11,524 bases of DNA from Deltaproteobacteria bacterium (GCA_019314105.1 JAFCZY010000079.1:1-11524); one strand, 5' to 3'. Numbered from the stretch's first letter, positions 1-7,482 are shown. Notes: generated from the sequence alone by a model not told the origin. Program-made: numbers and translations.

Positions 1-272
1 ATATGGAAACGCAAGTTTTTCCCAGAATGAGTGCCTATGCCTGGTGTTCCAAGCAATGTTATATAGGGCTTGCAAACATCATGACAACAGCGGCATCAGA
101 AGGGATTGATTCCTGCCCCATTGAAGGATTTGAAAAAGAACTGGTTGAAAAGGCGCTCAATATCGATACGGATCAATATGAAGTGGCAGTGGTTGTGGCA
201 TTGGGGTATCGTACCAACGAACAACCGCCGAGAAGACGTCATCCCATAGAAAGTGTTGTTGAGTACATATAA
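1..272 (+). CDS. Nitroreductase family protein, C-terminal part (5' end outside window)
   Basis: This reading frame is open from the window edge and stops at TAA 270-272. The visible 89 residues look like the C-terminal half of an FMN-dependent NAD(P)H nitroreductase of the NfsB type. The recognisable part is the helix around GLANIMTTAASEGIDSCPIEGF (about residues 22-43), a segment that in the family is followed by an acidic helix and a strand ending in LGY plus a basic tail. Here that tail reads VVALGYRTNEQPPRRR. The first ATG, at base 3, is probably internal, because the family is usually around 200 residues. Such flavoenzymes reduce nitro groups, quinones or flavins in the cytoplasm; the substrate cannot be read from the sequence. 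Its stop lies 3 bp from the stop of the convergent ABC gene. Family assignment is fairly sure, function is not. Confidence 0.75.
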   Translation, partial: METQVFPRMSAYAWCSKQCYIGLANIMTTAASEGIDSCPIEGFEKELVEKALNIDTDQYEVAVVVALGYRTNEQPPRRRHPIESVVEYI

Positions 273-275
273 ATA

Positions 276-2072
276 TCAGATTTTTTCTTTTTCCAAAAGG
301 TAATAATATTCACCCTTTAACTCGACAAGTTCGTGGTGAGATCCTTGTTCCCTGATGGTTCCATCTCTTAAAAGAAGGATGGTATCGCACTCTTTTACCG
401 TAGACAGCCGGTGAGCAATGATGATAGAAAGCCTTCCTTTCATCAGTTTTTTCATGGCATCATGGACTTTTTGTTCTGACTGGGAATCCATGTAGGAAGT
501 TGCTTCATCAAAAATGATCAGGTCCGGGTTAAAGGCAAATGCTCTGGCAATGCAGACCAGCTGTTTTTCGCCACTGGACAAGGGTCGTCCGCCTTCTTCT
601 ATTATTGTGTCAAGGCCTGAAAATTTTTTAAATAAAAAATCACAGTTTGCATTATGCAATGCTTTTTCAAGCCTTAAAGCATCTAAATCCCGTCCGGATG
701 GTTTGATATTTTCTCTGATACTGCCGGAAAAGAGAAGCGGGTCCTGCATGACAAGAGCTGTCTTGTCCCTGATATCTTTGATGTTCACGGAGGCTTGATT
801 GATGTCGTTGATAAAAATATTCCCATCATTGGGTTGATAAAATCCTGTGATCAGGTTGATAAGTGAGCTTTTACCTGACCCTGTCTGGCCGACAATGCCA
901 ATAGATCGCCCTTCTTGAAGGCAAAAAGAAATATCTGTCAGTACGGGTTTGTTTTTTTCATATGAAAAATTGATTTGATCAAAGACAAGCGTGGTAATTT
1001 TATCAATATAATGCCGCTTTTTACTGATTCTTTGTTTTGCTTTATCATTATTAAGTATAGAAATAATTCGTTCTGCCGAGGCCAGGGCACTCTGGAGTAG
1101 ATTAAACTTTTCGGATAACTCCCTTAAAGGTCTGAAAAAAAGTTTCATATAAGTTAGAAATGCTACAAGTTCGCCCAGTGTCAGGGATTTTTCAATGATT
1201 TCAAAACTTCCGGTCCAAAGAATAATGGCCACACTCAACACGCCTAAGAATCCGATAAAGGGCATAAATATGGAAAATATTTTTATCTGAAACAGGGTCG
1301 CAGTGAAATGTTCGAAATTAAGCGTTACAAACCGCTGCATAAATGTGTTTCGACTGGAGGTTGTCTGGATGATTTTAATTCCTGAGATGGCTTCTGAAAA
1401 GCTGTGGTTGATCTCTGCTATTTTTTGCCGGATGGTTCTGAAAGTCTTTCGTAAGATTTTTGAAAATACTCCGATACTGATCACGATCACCGGAACCAGC
1501 AGGGACAGATAAAAAGATAGTTTGATATCAATGGTAAACAGGATAATCAGGATTCCGATCATGAGAAGGATGTCTTTAAAAATAAAGAGCAGGATACTGG
1601 TAAACATCTCATTCATATTTTCAACATCTCCGGCGACACGGGATACCAGCCTCCCACTTGAGTTTTTATCATAAAAGGCAACCGGCAGAAAGGTCATATG
1701 GGCAAACAGGGAACATCGCAGGTTTAGTATGATTTTTTGACCGGTGTATTCCATGAAAAGGGTCTGGAAAAAATCAATGAGGAATAAAGTGAGGATAAAT
1801 ACGAAAAAAAGAAGGCAAAATGTCTGAAAGGAATCAATACCAAAACCGAAAAAATGGATGCCATTTTCGGGACCCACCGGAACGATAAATCCGTCGAAGG
1901 CGTTTTGAATAAACAGCGGCATGAGCAATTCTAAAAATGTGGCAATAAAAATGAGCAGTGTCGAAAGTATCAACATCCATAAATACGGCTTGATGAAGGG
2001 CCACAACTCTTTGGCTACCTTCAGGTCTGCCAGTTTGCTTTCTTTTTCCTGTAAAGAGTTATCCGGCGTCAT
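276..2072 (-). CDS. ABC exporter subunit, consensus catalytic Glu, atypical signature motif (second gene of pair)
   Basis: This 598-residue half-transporter has an N-terminal six-helix exporter membrane domain (about 30-310) and a C-terminal ATPase domain. Walker A is GQTGSGKS (395-402), the Q-loop Gln is 443, the signature is LSSGEKQ (498-504) instead of LSGGQ, Walker B is LIIFDE (518-523) with the catalytic Glu, and the switch His is 554. This pattern is known from the YheH/BmrD side of heterodimeric exporters. A longer ORF could begin at 2141, but the ATG at 2072 is preferred: GAGGAAAA lies just upstream and the protein then begins MTPDNSLQEK. The gene overlaps the upstream ABC gene by 14 bp, which suggests translational coupling and a heterodimer. 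It acts in the cytoplasmic membrane; the cargo is unknown (drug, lipid or peptide are all possible). Confidence 0.93.
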   Translation of the reverse strand: MTPDNSLQEKESKLADLKVAKELWPFIKPYLWMLILSTLLIFIATFLELLMPLFIQNAFDGFIVPVGPENGIHFFGFGIDSFQTFCLLFFVFILTLFLIDFFQTLFMEYTGQKIILNLRCSLFAHMTFLPVAFYDKNSSGRLVSRVAGDVENMNEMFTSILLFIFKDILLMIGILIILFTIDIKLSFYLSLLVPVIVISIGVFSKILRKTFRTIRQKIAEINHSFSEAISGIKIIQTTSSRNTFMQRFVTLNFEHFTATLFQIKIFSIFMPFIGFLGVLSVAIILWTGSFEIIEKSLTLGELVAFLTYMKLFFRPLRELSEKFNLLQSALASAERIISILNNDKAKQRISKKRHYIDKITTLVFDQINFSYEKNKPVLTDISFCLQEGRSIGIVGQTGSGKSSLINLITGFYQPNDGNIFINDINQASVNIKDIRDKTALVMQDPLLFSGSIRENIKPSGRDLDALRLEKALHNANCDFLFKKFSGLDTIIEEGGRPLSSGEKQLVCIARAFAFNPDLIIFDEATSYMDSQSEQKVHDAMKKLMKGRLSIIIAHRLSTVKECDTILLLRDGTIREQGSHHELVELKGEYYYLLEKEKI

Positions 2073-3789
2073 ATTTTTCCTCAAACTGCTGAACCCGATA
2101 GGATTCTTTATAAAAATAATCAGTGGCAATGAGCTCATCATGGGTTCCGGAATGGTCGATCCGACCGGTCTTTAAAATATAAATAGTGTCGCAGGAGGCC
2201 AATGCCGAAATCCTGTGAGAAATAATAATAAAAGTGGCATTCAAGTTCATTCGGTTTAACCTTGAAATCACTTTGGAGGCTGTATGGGTGTCCATCTGGC
2301 TGATGGGGTCATCCAGGATGATGATCGGTTTTTCCAGCATCAAGGTTCGGGCAAGGGCAATTCTTTGCTTCTGTCCCCCTGAAAGGGTGATGCCTCTTTC
2401 ACCGACAATGGTATCAAGTCCTTCCGGCATTTTTTCTATGGTATCTTTCAGACTACAAACCTGAATCACCTGGTCAAGCCTTTCTTCCTTCATCTCCTGA
2501 CCCATGAGAATATTTTCCTGAATCGTACCTGAAAAAAGGAATGATTCCTGAGGCATCAGGGCAATATGCTGCCTTAGAAAATCCAGATCCATCTTTGTAT
2601 GGTCAATGCCGTTGATAAGGATTTTGCCTTTTCTGGTATCGTAAAGCCGTGGAATTAACTGGACCAGACTTGTTTTGCCGGAACCTGGAGGGCCGCTGAT
2701 GCCAATGGACGTCCCTGCATGAATCTTCAGATGAATGTTGGAAAGAATAGGGGTATCCTTATCATATTCAAAGCTGACATTTTCAAAGACAATATTGCCA
2801 TCTATCTTTTGAGGGTGGATTGGATTGTCAGGTGAGCTTACATCCGGCATCGAATCTAAAAGTGTATTAATTCTTTTTAAGGATGCCATTCCTCTTTGAA
2901 AGAGGTTGATCATCCATCCAATGGCAATGACAGGCCAGGCTAAAATGCCAAGATATTGAAGGAAAGCGACAAGTTCACCCGGCGTGAGAACCTGTTCCAT
3001 TGTAAGAAAGCCGCCATAAAAAATAACCACAAGGGTAGAAAGGTTCAAAAAAAATATCAGCAAAGGTTTTAACAGAGCGGTAATAAAAGCCCTTTTCAGA
3101 TTTTTTTTAAAATAATCTGTTGAAGCGTTTTCAACCTTATTACCGATGATGGTTTCAAAATTAAATACTTTGATAATGCGGATGCCAAAAAAACTCTCCC
3201 TTACAAGTTCGGTAAGCTGAGAATAGGATTCCTGGGCTGTTTGATGAAATATATGCATTTTTTTCCCCAGGATTCTTGTTACAACAATCAGAAGCGGCAT
3301 GGGTATCATCGCAAGAGCGGTAAGTGTAGGATGGGTCCAGGTCATTATGGCAAGGGTTGCACCGCCAAGAAGAAGGGTATCCACAAGTACGATCAAGCCA
3401 AAACCGAACGCCATTCTGATATGGTTGATATCGCTTGTGGCATGGGTCATGATATCTCCTGTTTTGACCCTGTCATAGTAGGCCATATCCAAGTTCAGGA
3501 CATGTCTGAAAAGGTTGTCTCTTATACCTTTTTCAACATCTCTGGCACTTCCCATGAGAAGATTGCGCCAGCCATATCTTAACCCTGCCATGGCAAGACC
3601 TAAAAAAAGAATAAAGGCGCATTGAAGGAACAATGTTTTATTGTCAAAGGGGGGTAAGCTTAAGGCGTCAATGGCATTTTTTATGATTTGTGGAATGATC
3701 AGTTGAGTAGCATCCACAATGATCATGCATAAAATACCCAATACTATTTTATAAAAATTTTTCTTAATGTATGGATAGACCAGTTTCAA
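2059..3789 (-). CDS. ABC exporter subunit with Asp in place of catalytic Glu (first gene of pair); TTG start
   Basis: This is a half-transporter of about 576 residues: a membrane domain (about 10-300) followed by an ATPase domain with Walker A GPPGSGKT (366-373), Q-loop Gln 414, canonical signature LSGGQ (469-473), Walker B IIILDD (489-494) and switch His 525. Asp494 stands where the catalytic Glu should be. This is typical of the YheI/BmrC/TM287 side of heterodimeric exporters and indicates a degenerate ATP site. Paired with the next gene, the consensus site combines its own LSGGQ with the partner's Walker B Glu. The start is unusual: no ATG precedes the conserved part in frame. TTG at 3789-3787 (MKLVYPYIKK) fits the family's usual N terminus but has no clear ribosome binding site. 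ATT just before it, or entry by frameshift from the ORF beginning at 3833, are alternatives. Confidence 0.9.
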   Translation of the reverse strand: MKLVYPYIKKNFYKIVLGILCMIIVDATQLIIPQIIKNAIDALSLPPFDNKTLFLQCAFILFLGLAMAGLRYGWRNLLMGSARDVEKGIRDNLFRHVLNLDMAYYDRVKTGDIMTHATSDINHIRMAFGFGLIVLVDTLLLGGATLAIMTWTHPTLTALAMIPMPLLIVVTRILGKKMHIFHQTAQESYSQLTELVRESFFGIRIIKVFNFETIIGNKVENASTDYFKKNLKRAFITALLKPLLIFFLNLSTLVVIFYGGFLTMEQVLTPGELVAFLQYLGILAWPVIAIGWMINLFQRGMASLKRINTLLDSMPDVSSPDNPIHPQKIDGNIVFENVSFEYDKDTPILSNIHLKIHAGTSIGISGPPGSGKTSLVQLIPRLYDTRKGKILINGIDHTKMDLDFLRQHIALMPQESFLFSGTIQENILMGQEMKEERLDQVIQVCSLKDTIEKMPEGLDTIVGERGITLSGGQKQRIALARTLMLEKPIIILDDPISQMDTHTASKVISRLNRMNLNATFIIISHRISALASCDTIYILKTGRIDHSGTHDELIATDYFYKESYRVQQFEEKYDAG

Positions 3790-3833
3790 AATGTTTCTGG
3801 CTTTTTTGTACCGGTTAAGCTATTCTTTCTCAT
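3786..3833 (-). other. Possible 15-codon leader ORF with slippery heptamer, overlapping ABC gene start
   Basis: ATG at 3833-3831 opens a 15-codon frame (MRKNSLTGTKKPETF) whose TGA (3788-3786) overlaps the TTG start of the ABC gene. Codons 9-11 are ACA AAA AAG, so the heptamer A AAA AAG (3807-3801) is in the X XXY YYZ phase used for -1 slippage. A -1 shift there continues as KKARNILKLVYPYIKK, directly into the ABC exporter frame, with no stop between. It could be a coupled leader peptide, a true N terminus reached by frameshift, or the result of an error or indel in the A run. No strong ribosome binding site is visible. Translation is inferred only. Confidence 0.3.
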
Positions 3834-4024
3834 AGTGCGAGCATTCTTTCGTTTTGAGTTTTTAAGTTCCGGAAAATGGTTAAAATAATCAATCGGAGGA
3901 TACACCGCCTGTACACTCAACACAACTTTTAATTATAATTCAATGGTGAGACCCTGTATTGAAGAGGGGATGACAGGTCTGAAGATGGAATGCGGGATAG
4001 AAAGAATATAATTCGGAGGGATGT
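3834..4024. promoter_or_regulatory. Divergent promoter region with palindromic -10 between ABC operon and cyclase gene
   Basis: This spacer holds no convincing gene. AATTATAATT at 3931-3940 is a perfect palindrome, so TATAAT reads on plus at 3934-3939 and on minus at 3937-3932. On plus a partial -35, TGTACA (3910-3915), lies 18 bp upstream; on minus the -35 position is poor (AATACA). The plus transcript would carry a leader of roughly 80 nt before the cyclase ATG at 4025. GGAGGG at 4015-4020 supports that start over the ATG at 4021, which is in another frame. A 22-codon ORF (3943-4011) has no ribosome binding site and is probably chance. Confidence 0.45.
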
Positions 4025-5245
4025 ATGAAAATAAAGAGAGCCACAGTATTGCTGAGTTTTCTGTGGATAATGATAATTGCCGTATCCTTTTTTTGGAATT
4101 ACAGACAATTGATACAGGAACAGGAAAGAATTGCATTTGAGGCGGGAAGAAGTTTTTTCGATCAGATGATAATTACCCGCCAGTGGAATGCTATCCATGG
4201 TGGAGTATATGTTCCTGTTACTGAAAAAACATTGCCGAATCCATATCTTGATGTGCCAATGAGAGATATTATTATCAATGACACCTTGATCCTTACTAAA
4301 ATAAATCCTGCTTTTATGACAAGGCAAATATCAGAAATCAATAATGAAGAGAAAAATATTCAATTTCATATAACCAGTCTTAACCCAATTCGTCCGGAAA
4401 ATAAGGCAACTGCGAGAGAGGCAATATTTTTAAAGGATTTTGAAAAAGGCATAAAAGAAGCGGGAATATTTACGAAAGAAGGTTCGGCCGCTTCTTTTTT
4501 TTATATGGCTCCTCTAAAGACTGGAAAATCGTGTTTAACCTGCCATGCCAAACAGGGATATAAAGAAGGTGATGTGCGAGGGGGTATTAGTGTCACTTTG
4601 CCGTTTGCCATGAAAATACCATTGTTGCCTTTATTATCAGGTTATTTATTGATAGGTACGGTAGGCTTATGCGGCATTATTATTCTTGGCGTAAAATTAA
4701 ACAGGGCCTATGAGATAATAAAAAGACAATCGTTGTTTGATGCTTTAACAAAGATTCCAAATCGCCGGAGTTTTTCAGAAACCATAGTAAGAGAATTTAA
4801 CCGGAGCCAGAGAAATCAGAATCCGCTGTCAATTATAATGGGTGATATCGATAATTTCAAAGCATATAATGACACTTACGGTCATAGTAATGGGGATATA
4901 TGCTTAAATAAAGTTGCGCAAGGCATAAAAGATTCCCTTAAAAGACCCGGGGATTTTTGTGCGCGGTATGGGGGTGAAGAATTTATCGTTATTTTGCCAA
5001 ATACAGTCTCTGATGGCGCAATCCATGTCGCTGAAAGAATACGGTTACACATTGAAGAAATGGGAATTATACATGAAAAATCATTGCCTGCCCGGGTTGT
5101 TACCTTGAGCCTTGGGGTAGCAACATCAAAAGACACGATGGGCCTGGTTTTTTATGAAAAATTAATCCAATATGCAGATACAGCGCTGTATAAGGCAAAA
5201 GATCAGGGTCGGAATCAAGTTCAATCCTCCACTGAAGTCGCATAA
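4025..5245 (+). CDS. Membrane diguanylate cyclase with periplasmic c-type-heme Tll0287-like (DUF3365) sensor domain
   Basis: The protein has 406 residues. A hydrophobic N-terminal helix (about 7-25) is followed by an exported sensor region (26-198), a second membrane helix (about 199-222) and a C-terminal GGDEF domain (about 235-395). The sensor contains RQWNAIHGGVYV (52-63), characteristic of the Tll0287-like/DUF3365 family, and CLTCH (170-174), a CxxCH motif for covalent heme c attachment. The active site reads RYGGEEF (314-320), a functional GGEEF variant. RPGD (307-310), five residues before it, fits the inhibitory I-site RxxD, so product feedback by c-di-GMP is likely. Expected activity is conversion of two GTP to c-di-GMP in the cytoplasm, controlled by a heme-bound redox or gas signal outside; the signal is inferred. 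The start has GGAGGG 4 nt upstream. The 3' end overlaps prmA on the other strand by 25 bp. Confidence 0.92.
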   Translation: MKIKRATVLLSFLWIMIIAVSFFWNYRQLIQEQERIAFEAGRSFFDQMIITRQWNAIHGGVYVPVTEKTLPNPYLDVPMRDIIINDTLILTKINPAFMTRQISEINNEEKNIQFHITSLNPIRPENKATAREAIFLKDFEKGIKEAGIFTKEGSAASFFYMAPLKTGKSCLTCHAKQGYKEGDVRGGISVTLPFAMKIPLLPLLSGYLLIGTVGLCGIIILGVKLNRAYEIIKRQSLFDALTKIPNRRSFSETIVREFNRSQRNQNPLSIIMGDIDNFKAYNDTYGHSNGDICLNKVAQGIKDSLKRPGDFCARYGGEEFIVILPNTVSDGAIHVAERIRLHIEEMGIIHEKSLPARVVTLSLGVATSKDTMGLVFYEKLIQYADTALYKAKDQGRNQVQSSTEVA

Positions 5246-6159
5246 TTTTTTTTGACGGCAAGGGCGACCCATTCATCCCTGTATTCCTCATGGATAACAA
5301 AAAGATGATTGGCCTCAAGTGCTGCTGATACGTCAATTTTTCGCTCTTTGATAATACCCGATAGGATAGTTATGGTATCCGGCGCCATTCTTATTGATAT
5401 CGCAGGCAGGATGTCGACAATGACCTGGGCAATAATACTGGCGACGATAAAATTGCAGGGTGTCGGATCAGTTTTATCCAGAGTTGTACACAATAGGTTG
5501 CATCTGCCGGGATCAATATTATTTTTGGCAAGATTTTGTTGGGCCACCTGTATGGCGACCTCATCCGTATCAATCCCTGTTATGCTATCTGCACCGAGTC
5601 TGGCAGCCGCAATCATCAAAATTCCGGAACCCGTTCCAACATCCAGAAATGTTGAGCCCGGTTTAAGATATGTTTCAATCATCTGAATGCACATGGCGGT
5701 AGTCGGGTGTGTGCCAGTGCCAAATGCCATCCCCGGGTCAAGATGAATAACAATTTCATCCTTTCCTTCATTATACGCTTTCCATGCCGGTTTTATGGTG
5801 ATCCTGTCTGTCACCTTTGTCACTTCAAAATAGGCTTTCCAGGCTTCAGACCAATCTTTTTCATCGACGATTTCGGTTTGGATGTTAGTCTGAATATTAA
5901 AATTTGACAGGTTTGAGATTTTTTCTTTTATTTTTTCAAGGATGATGTCGGATGATGCCAGCAAGGGAAGAAAGCCTGTAATCGAGCAGGTTTCAGGCGT
6001 TGGAAGCGTGTTTGTGCCAAACCCTTCATCCGGTTCATCCAGAGGAATATCACATACCACTCCTTTGAGATTAAATGAAAAGAAAATATCACAGATCAAT
6101 TCTTCGGCTAACATCAAATTTCCAGCATCAAACTGGATAATAATTTTTTTGAATCTCAT
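5221..6159 (-). CDS. prmA: Ribosomal protein L11 methyltransferase (PrmA)
   Basis: At 312 residues it is close to the PrmA family length (about 290-315). The N-terminal part (1-60) resembles the small L11-binding domain, then DWSEAWKAYF (102-111) and the family hallmark DPGMAFGTGTHPTT (141-154) appear. SAM-binding motif I is DVGTGSG (173-179) with an acidic residue after the second strand (GIDTD, 195-199). Known family activity is S-adenosylmethionine-dependent methylation of amino groups of ribosomal protein L11 in the cytoplasm. One oddity: the segment that in E. coli PrmA reads VANILA is VASIIA here (239-244), so Ser241 replaces a strongly conserved Asn. ATG 6159 is preceded by a good promoter and by AGGAAG about 13 nt upstream, which is a weak, distant ribosome site. 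It is divergent from a second PrmA-like gene. Confidence 0.9.
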   Translation of the reverse strand: MRFKKIIIQFDAGNLMLAEELICDIFFSFNLKGVVCDIPLDEPDEGFGTNTLPTPETCSITGFLPLLASSDIILEKIKEKISNLSNFNIQTNIQTEIVDEKDWSEAWKAYFEVTKVTDRITIKPAWKAYNEGKDEIVIHLDPGMAFGTGTHPTTAMCIQMIETYLKPGSTFLDVGTGSGILMIAAARLGADSITGIDTDEVAIQVAQQNLAKNNIDPGRCNLLCTTLDKTDPTPCNFIVASIIAQVIVDILPAISIRMAPDTITILSGIIKERKIDVSAALEANHLFVIHEEYRDEWVALAVKKNYATSVED

Positions 6160-6196
6160 GGATACTAAGTCTTCCTTGTGTTTTTAATAAAAAAAT

Positions 6197-6225
6197 ATTA
6201 TTTTCCATTATCATGCAATTGTCAA
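6197..6225 (-). promoter_or_regulatory. Sigma70-type promoter for prmA
   Basis: On the minus strand TTGACA (6225-6220, perfect -35) is separated by exactly 17 bp from AATAAT (6202-6197, five of six -10 bases). Transcription would start near 6190, leaving a leader of about 30 nt before the prmA ATG at 6159. It sits in the 91-bp spacer between the divergent methyltransferase genes. No equally good promoter is seen for the plus-strand gene: TTGTCA (6219-6224) overlaps this -35 but lacks a matching -10. Confidence 0.6.
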
Positions 6226-6250
6226 ATTCAAATGTTGTAAATAGTGTAAA

Positions 6251-7075
6251 ATGATCAATCCATATCAGCATCTTTATATTTATTATTTGGACGGAGTGCC
6301 GCAGATCAGCAGGGCAGTTCAGAACAATAAAACCTTTCTCGGTACATGGGTGGATGAAGACATCTCTTTCCTTTTTTTTTCTTGCGTTTCAAATGATATG
6401 ATTGAACAGATTCTTGAAAAAAATAGCGGTATCAGCCTGATTGATACATATGAAATGACCGGTGAACAATGGCATGGAGATAAGATTGAGCCCTATTATG
6501 TGAATGATCTGTGTATTTATCCGCCATGGAATAAACCCGCTTTTAATGGCGAATCTATAAAGGAAATTTTGCTTGATCCGGGCGTGGTGTTTGGAACCGG
6601 TAGACATCAGACGACAGAAGACTGCCTTTATTTAATCCATCGATTGTGTACAAATCACAGGATACAATCCGTTCTTGATATTGGTACGGGAACCGGGTTG
6701 TTATCCCTTGGTGCGGCAGCGCTGGATTGCAAACAGGTGATGGCCTGTGATTTTAATTATCTGGCCGTTAAAACAACCCTGAACAATATCCGGCTCAATG
6801 GATTTGAAGACCGGATTCTTGCTTTCCAGGCAAAAGGGGAAGAGGTTATGTCCATTCCCTGTGATCTTCTGGTGGCCAATATCCATTATGATGTCATGCG
6901 CCATATGATTGAAAGCCCGTTTTTTTTGGATAAAAAATGGTTTGTCCTGTCCGGGCTTTTAAATTCCGAAGCGAAAAAAGTGTTGGATTCATTGTCCCGG
7001 AAGAATGTTCATATTATTGAAAGGCGATGCCCTGACGGAATCTGGAACACCATCCTTGGGAAAAGTTTAAGGTAA
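6251..7075 (+). CDS. PrmA-like SAM-dependent methyltransferase, divergent paralogue
   Basis: This 274-residue protein carries the PrmA-type catalytic half. LDPGVVFGTGRHQTT (108-122) matches the PrmA hallmark with Arg-His-Gln in place of Thr-His-Pro. Motif I is DIGTGTG (143-149), ACDFN (165-169) is the acidic loop, and VANIHYD (208-214) keeps the Asn missing from the neighbouring prmA. The N-terminal about 100 residues do not resemble the L11-binding domain of the neighbour, so the substrate may be a different protein. It is probably a cytoplasmic protein methyltransferase; automated pipelines would likely call it L11 methyltransferase. The start at ATG 6251 has no clear ribosome binding site, and the only other Met nearby is residue 50, too far in. 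It ends 20 bp before the stop of the convergent gene at 7096. Confidence 0.82.
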   Translation: MINPYQHLYIYYLDGVPQISRAVQNNKTFLGTWVDEDISFLFFSCVSNDMIEQILEKNSGISLIDTYEMTGEQWHGDKIEPYYVNDLCIYPPWNKPAFNGESIKEILLDPGVVFGTGRHQTTEDCLYLIHRLCTNHRIQSVLDIGTGTGLLSLGAAALDCKQVMACDFNYLAVKTTLNNIRLNGFEDRILAFQAKGEEVMSIPCDLLVANIHYDVMRHMIESPFFLDKKWFVLSGLLNSEAKKVLDSLSRKNVHIIERRCPDGIWNTILGKSLR

Positions 7076-7095
7076 AATTATTTTTTAAGGCGGAT

Positions 7096-7482
7096 TTACG
7101 CTTCCCCCCGTTCTTCCAAAACTTCCTTAAGCACTGTCAAACCAGTATTCGCAGCAGGCACACCGCCGTAAATACTGGTTTGGAAAATCACTTCTGCAAT
7201 TTCTTCTTTTGTGCATCCCACATTCAGGGCCGCATGGGTATGGAGTTTGAGTTCTTCCGGTTTTGAAAGAACTGTTAGAGCTGCCACCGTAACAAGTTGC
7301 CGGGTTTGATGGGGGATCTTTTCTCTTGAATACATCTGGCCTGTGATATACAGGGACATGTCTTTTGCAAGGCCCTTGTCAAAATACCTCCACAGGTTGT
7401 AAGGCTTTTCCTCTTCTTTAACCGTGGAAAAATAAAGTTTTGCAGTTTTACCTGTTTTTTTTGCGATGTCTTTTGGGTCCAC
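7096..7482 (-). CDS. Carboxymuconolactone decarboxylase (CMD/AhpD-like) family protein
   Basis: About 128 residues, a single all-helical CMD domain. Family signs are REKIPHQTRQLVTVAALTVL followed by an HTHAALNVG segment, then TKEEIAEVIFQTSIYGGVPAA (93-113 counting from the upstream GTG) and a C-terminal KEVLEER helix. There is no CxxC pair, so an AhpD-type peroxidase is unlikely; it resembles the gamma-carboxymuconolactone decarboxylase branch, whose members often have unassigned roles. Two in-frame GTG codons compete. The one at 7488 lies inside the GGGAGGTG ribosome site, so GTG at 7482, 5 nt after GGGAGG, is preferred. It follows glutaryl-CoA dehydrogenase by 42 bp on the same strand, so it is probably cotranscribed and tied to the same catabolism. 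A ring-cleavage reaction as in aerobic beta-ketoadipate metabolism seems unlikely here; the true role is unknown. Confidence 0.85.
   Translation of the reverse strand: MDPKDIAKKTGKTAKLYFSTVKEEEKPYNLWRYFDKGLAKDMSLYITGQMYSREKIPHQTRQLVTVAALTVLSKPEELKLHTHAALNVGCTKEEIAEVIFQTSIYGGVPAANTGLTVLKEVLEERGEA

Noticed and set aside
2073..2141. 23-residue N-terminal extension of the downstream ABC subunit
   Set aside because: It would overlap the upstream gene by over 80 bp. ATG 2072 has GAGGAAAA upstream and gives a normal family N terminus.
3241..3582. 113-residue Cys/His-containing plus-strand ORF opposite the first ABC gene
   Set aside because: It lies within a well conserved membrane domain on the other strand; the Cys and His residues form no known motif.
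3929..4327. Minus-strand ORFs of 132 and 67 residues over the cyclase start
   Set aside because: They overlap the strongly supported cyclase gene and show no domain or ribosome site.
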